A stretch of DNA of 64,000 nucleotides from Dyadobacter jejuensis (GTDB lineage Bacteria; Bacteroidota; Bacteroidia; Cytophagales; Spirosomataceae): positions 62,001-126,000 of the forward strand of contig NZ_QGDT01000004.1 in NCBI RefSeq assembly GCF_003149085.1. Reading direction: 5' to 3'. Every line of letters starts with the position of its first letter. The stretch's first letter is position 1. The notes below the pieces were generated by a model. It made no database searches. It had not been told where the DNA came from and saw only the letters and a program-made list of their open reading frames with translations. The position numbers and the translations under genes were made by a program. Shown in pieces: positions 61,520 through 64,000 of this stretch.

Positions 61520-64000
61520 ATGAAAAATAGAAAAATTAACTTCATTGAAGCGGCCATGAAGTACAAGCAAGTTACGCTTGTAATCACGGGAATAATGATG
61601 CTTCTAGGAGCTTGGGCCTTGCAAAATATGCCCCGAGCCGAAGACCCGAAAATTGAAACCCCTGTGGCGATGGTCTATGCCTTTTATCCTGGTGCCGACG
61701 AGCTTCAGATGGAACAACAGGTAACCAACAAGATAGAGCAATTCTTGTTCTCCTTTGAGGAAGTTGACAAGCAAAAAACGAAGTCGCAGACGCGGGAAGG
61801 ACAGGTCTTTATTACCGTGCAGCTCCATTCGGAGGTAAAGGACCGAAAGAAATTTTGGGCTACCCTACAGCATGGACTCAATACCAGCATGCGGGCCAGT
61901 ATACCGCAGGGAGTGATGGGGCCGATCGTTAACAGTAATTTTGGAGATGTAACTGCGCAAATTATCGCTGTTTCTTCTCCGAAAAGGAGTTATGGCGAGT
62001 TGGAAAAATATATGGACAAGATGGAGGCCGTTTTGAAAACCATTCCAGAAGTATCTAAGATAAACCGCTCGGGTGGGCAACGGCAGCAGATCTATGTCAC
62101 TGTGGACGATCGAAAGATGCAGCAATACGGATTCGACATGTCAGTGATTGTCCAGACTTTGCAAATGCAGAATATTACCGCTCCCTCGGGAGAGCTGACG
62201 GTAGCCTCAAACATCATACCCGTTTTTACAAACAGCCAATATAAAACCCAAGACGATATCGCCAACCAGATCGTATATACCAGCCCCCAAGGCGTAGTGG
62301 TACGTCTGAAAAATGTGGCCACTATCGAAAGGCGCTATGAAGAAGAGTCGTCTTTTATTCGTATTGGAGAGGATAAGGTAATGCTCATTACCACAGAGAT
62401 GCAACCGGGCAATAATATCGTGGCTTTCGGGGAAAAGGTAGATAGACAGCTGGAAGAACTAAAGGCGGAGTTTCCCGATGATATTAGTATCAATACAATC
62501 GTCAATCAGCCAGAAGTGGTAGGAGAAAGTATCAGTCATTTCATGTTCGAATTTTGTTTGGCAATTCTTTCAGTAATCATTGTGGTGATGCTCCTGCTTC
62601 CCATCCGAGTAGCGGCCGTTTCTTCGGTGGCCGCGCCGATCGCCATACTGATCACCTTTGGTGTGCTGAGCATTATTGGGATAGAGCTGCATCAAGTGTC
62701 ACTGGCAGGTCTTATTATCGTCTTAGGAATGGTGGTAGACAATGCCATAGTGGTGGTAGATAATTATATAGAAAAGCTCGATGAGGGCGTGACGCCCTGG
62801 ACGGGCGCTTGGCAGGCGGCACAGCAGTTGTCCTTACCCATATTTACAGCAACGTTGGCTATTATTTTTGCCTTTGCTCCATTGGCCTTTTTTATGAATG
62901 GAATAGCCAAAGACTTTATGGCTTCTCTGCCCATCACGGTGGCGGTAGCGCTGATCGCCTCTATGCTGGTGGCCCTTCTGCTGACCCCTTATATGTGCTT
63001 TGTATTTATCAAAAAAGGGTTAAAACATCAAATTAGCGAGCGCCCGCCACGAAAGTCCTTACTCGATAGGCTTCAAAATGTTTTCAATATGGCCGTAGAG
63101 TTTTGCTTCCGATGGCCCAAGAGCACCATGGCAGCGGCTGTTGGGGCGGTTATCTTGGCCTTTGTCGTGGCTGCCAATGTGGAGCAAGAGTTCTTTCCAG
63201 TCAGTGAAAGAAACCAGTTTAACGTCGAAGTATGGATGCCAAATGGAACGGCATTGTCGGAAACTGAATCGACTGTAAAGGGCATAGAGGCCATACTAAA
63301 TAAGGATCAAAGGGTCGTGAACATTGCCAGTTTTGTAGGTACCAGCTCACCTCGCTTCCAGACTTCTTATGCGCCTGAAATTCCTCGACGAAACTTCGCA
63401 CAATTATTTATAACCACCGAAAGTAATGAGGCCACCAATGAATTGGTGAAGGAGTATCGGCCCAAATTTGAAGGTTTCGTTAAGGATGGTTACGTACGTT
63501 TTCGTCAGCTAAGCTTCCAAGAGGGGTCTCCTTTGGCTATTCGCGTAATCGGAGAGAATCTTAAAGATCAGAAAAGAGTCGCTCAACAAATAGAAGACAT
63601 GTTGAGAAATACGGAAGGAACCAACTGGGTCCGCACCGATTATGAAGATGATTATCTGGCGGTAAGTTTGAAGGTCAAAGAGGATGTAGCCGCCAGGCTA
63701 GGGGTCCCCAATCAGGCCATAACCCAGACACTTGCAGCCGGACTCAAGGGGTTTGCAGTATCTCAAATATGGGAAGGGGATAAGCCTGTAGATATATTTT
63801 TGCGCCTTAATGAGAGCAGTCGTAAGGACTTTGGAAGCCTTGAAAACCTCCATATTAGCTCGATGTATGGAAACAAGGTGGCCCTGAAGGAAGTCGCCGA
63901 CCTAGCGCCTTCTTGGCATACAGGTGTGCTGGCGCATCGCAATGGGCTACGTACCCTAACGGTATTGTCAGAAGCCCAGCTGGGCCGCAGGGCGTCCAGC
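61520..64000 (+). CDS. RND efflux pump inner-membrane subunit (partial, runs off the window)
   Basis: The open frame runs from an ATG at 61520 to the last base, 827 codons without a stop. RND pumps have about 1,030-1,060 residues, so roughly 200 residues are missing. After the first helix come porter-domain segments such as MPRAEDPKIETPVAMVYAFY and GADELQMEQQVTNKIEQFLF. The fourth-helix proton-relay motif is GLIIVLGMVVDNAIVVVDNY, where one of the two AcrB Asp positions is Asn, a common variant. The second porter half starts near FFPVSERNQFNVEVWMPNGT. Specificity is unknown. An outer-membrane factor may follow beyond the window. Confidence 0.95.
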   Translation, partial: MKNRKINFIEAAMKYKQVTLVITGIMMLLGAWALQNMPRAEDPKIETPVAMVYAFYPGADELQMEQQVTNKIEQFLFSFEEVDKQKTKSQTREGQVFITVQLHSEVKDRKKFWATLQHGLNTSMRASIPQGVMGPIVNSNFGDVTAQIIAVSSPKRSYGELEKYMDKMEAVLKTIPEVSKINRSGGQRQQIYVTVDDRKMQQYGFDMSVIVQTLQMQNITAPSGELTVASNIIPVFTNSQYKTQDDIANQIVYTSPQGVVVRLKNVATIERRYEEESSFIRIGEDKVMLITTEMQPGNNIVAFGEKVDRQLEELKAEFPDDISINTIVNQPEVVGESISHFMFEFCLAILSVIIVVMLLLPIRVAAVSSVAAPIAILITFGVLSIIGIELHQVSLAGLIIVLGMVVDNAIVVVDNYIEKLDEGVTPWTGAWQAAQQLSLPIFTATLAIIFAFAPLAFFMNGIAKDFMASLPITVAVALIASMLVALLLTPYMCFVFIKKGLKHQISERPPRKSLLDRLQNVFNMAVEFCFRWPKSTMAAAVGAVILAFVVAANVEQEFFPVSERNQFNVEVWMPNGTALSETESTVKGIEAILNKDQRVVNIASFVGTSSPRFQTSYAPEIPRRNFAQLFITTESNEATNELVKEYRPKFEGFVKDGYVRFRQLSFQEGSPLAIRVIGENLKDQKRVAQQIEDMLRNTEGTNWVRTDYEDDYLAVSLKVKEDVAARLGVPNQAITQTLAAGLKGFAVSQIWEGDKPVDIFLRLNESSRKDFGSLENLHISSMYGNKVALKEVADLAPSWHTGVLAHRNGLRTLTVLSEAQLGRRASS

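Overview
The window looks like a chromosomal segment of a Bacteroidota bacterium, most likely of the order Cytophagales or a close relative. The pointers are a subtilisin-like protease ending in a type IX secretion sorting domain, a SprE/PorW-like TPR lipoprotein, TTG...TAnnTTTG promoters, almost no Shine-Dalgarno sequences with frequent TTG or GTG starts, a THUMP-like methyltransferase, and an AtpB with a long His-rich periplasmic extension. No rRNA, tRNA, CRISPR array, insertion sequence or phage gene was seen. Base composition was judged by eye as mid-40s percent GC and was not computed.

Layout. 0-6 kb: an OmpA-type envelope protein, a Usp/CorA pair on the minus strand, a GltP-type symporter and an ArsC/Spx-fold protein. 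6-10 kb: a coiled-coil secreted protein, a THUMP-like methyltransferase and acetyl-CoA synthetase. 10-14 kb (minus): phhB, rsmI, a DUF4105 protein, an inositol-phosphatase-type enzyme, a BstA/DinB protein and a 51-residue Cys-rich membrane protein. 14-17 kb: OsmC, thymidylate synthase, a TRIC-type channel and a DUF2911 protein. 17-24 kb: Nudix, the T9SS-exported subtilase, a glutamate-synthase-like FMN protein, AroA, a small secreted protein and a DUF502 protein. 24-33 kb (plus): Ldh-type dehydrogenase, MltG, a YbgC-type thioesterase, a BrkB protein, a glycosyltransferase, a YciO-like protein, a WbqC-like protein and ClpC. 33-36 kb (minus): an ATP synthase operon, atpZ-like, a membrane protein, atpB, atpE, atpF and atpH, ending before any atpA or atpG. 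36-44 kb (plus): SprE/PorW-like, a class A penicillin-binding protein, glycerate kinase and UvrC. 44-48 kb: a BaiN/HI0933-type flavoprotein and a probable lysine-catabolic pair (saccharopine-dehydrogenase-like protein plus an ALDH7-like enzyme).

48.3-51.2 kb holds the most unusual locus: four tightly packed genes behind their own promoter. They encode a PqqD-like RiPP recognition protein, a lasso-peptide B2-type leader peptidase with Cys, His and Asp in place, an HPr-kinase-like kinase and a PF14907 nucleotidyltransferase-like protein. These are the leader-processing and C-terminal tailoring functions of kinase-containing lasso-peptide clusters. No precursor and no asparagine-synthetase-like cyclase lies beside them.

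51-64 kb: aldose epimerase, FtsH and RsfS (minus), biotin ligase, a TMEM220-type protein, a family 8 polysaccharide lyase whose catalytic-histidine region departs from the textbook pattern, and an AraC regulator heading a unit with a degenerate SDR-fold protein, an RND adaptor and an RND pump that runs off the window.

Most of the segment is housekeeping. The items most worth attention are the orphan B1/B2/kinase/nucleotidyltransferase cassette, the SDR-like protein inside the efflux operon, the polysaccharide lyase, and the antisense-facing hairpins between atpE and atpF.
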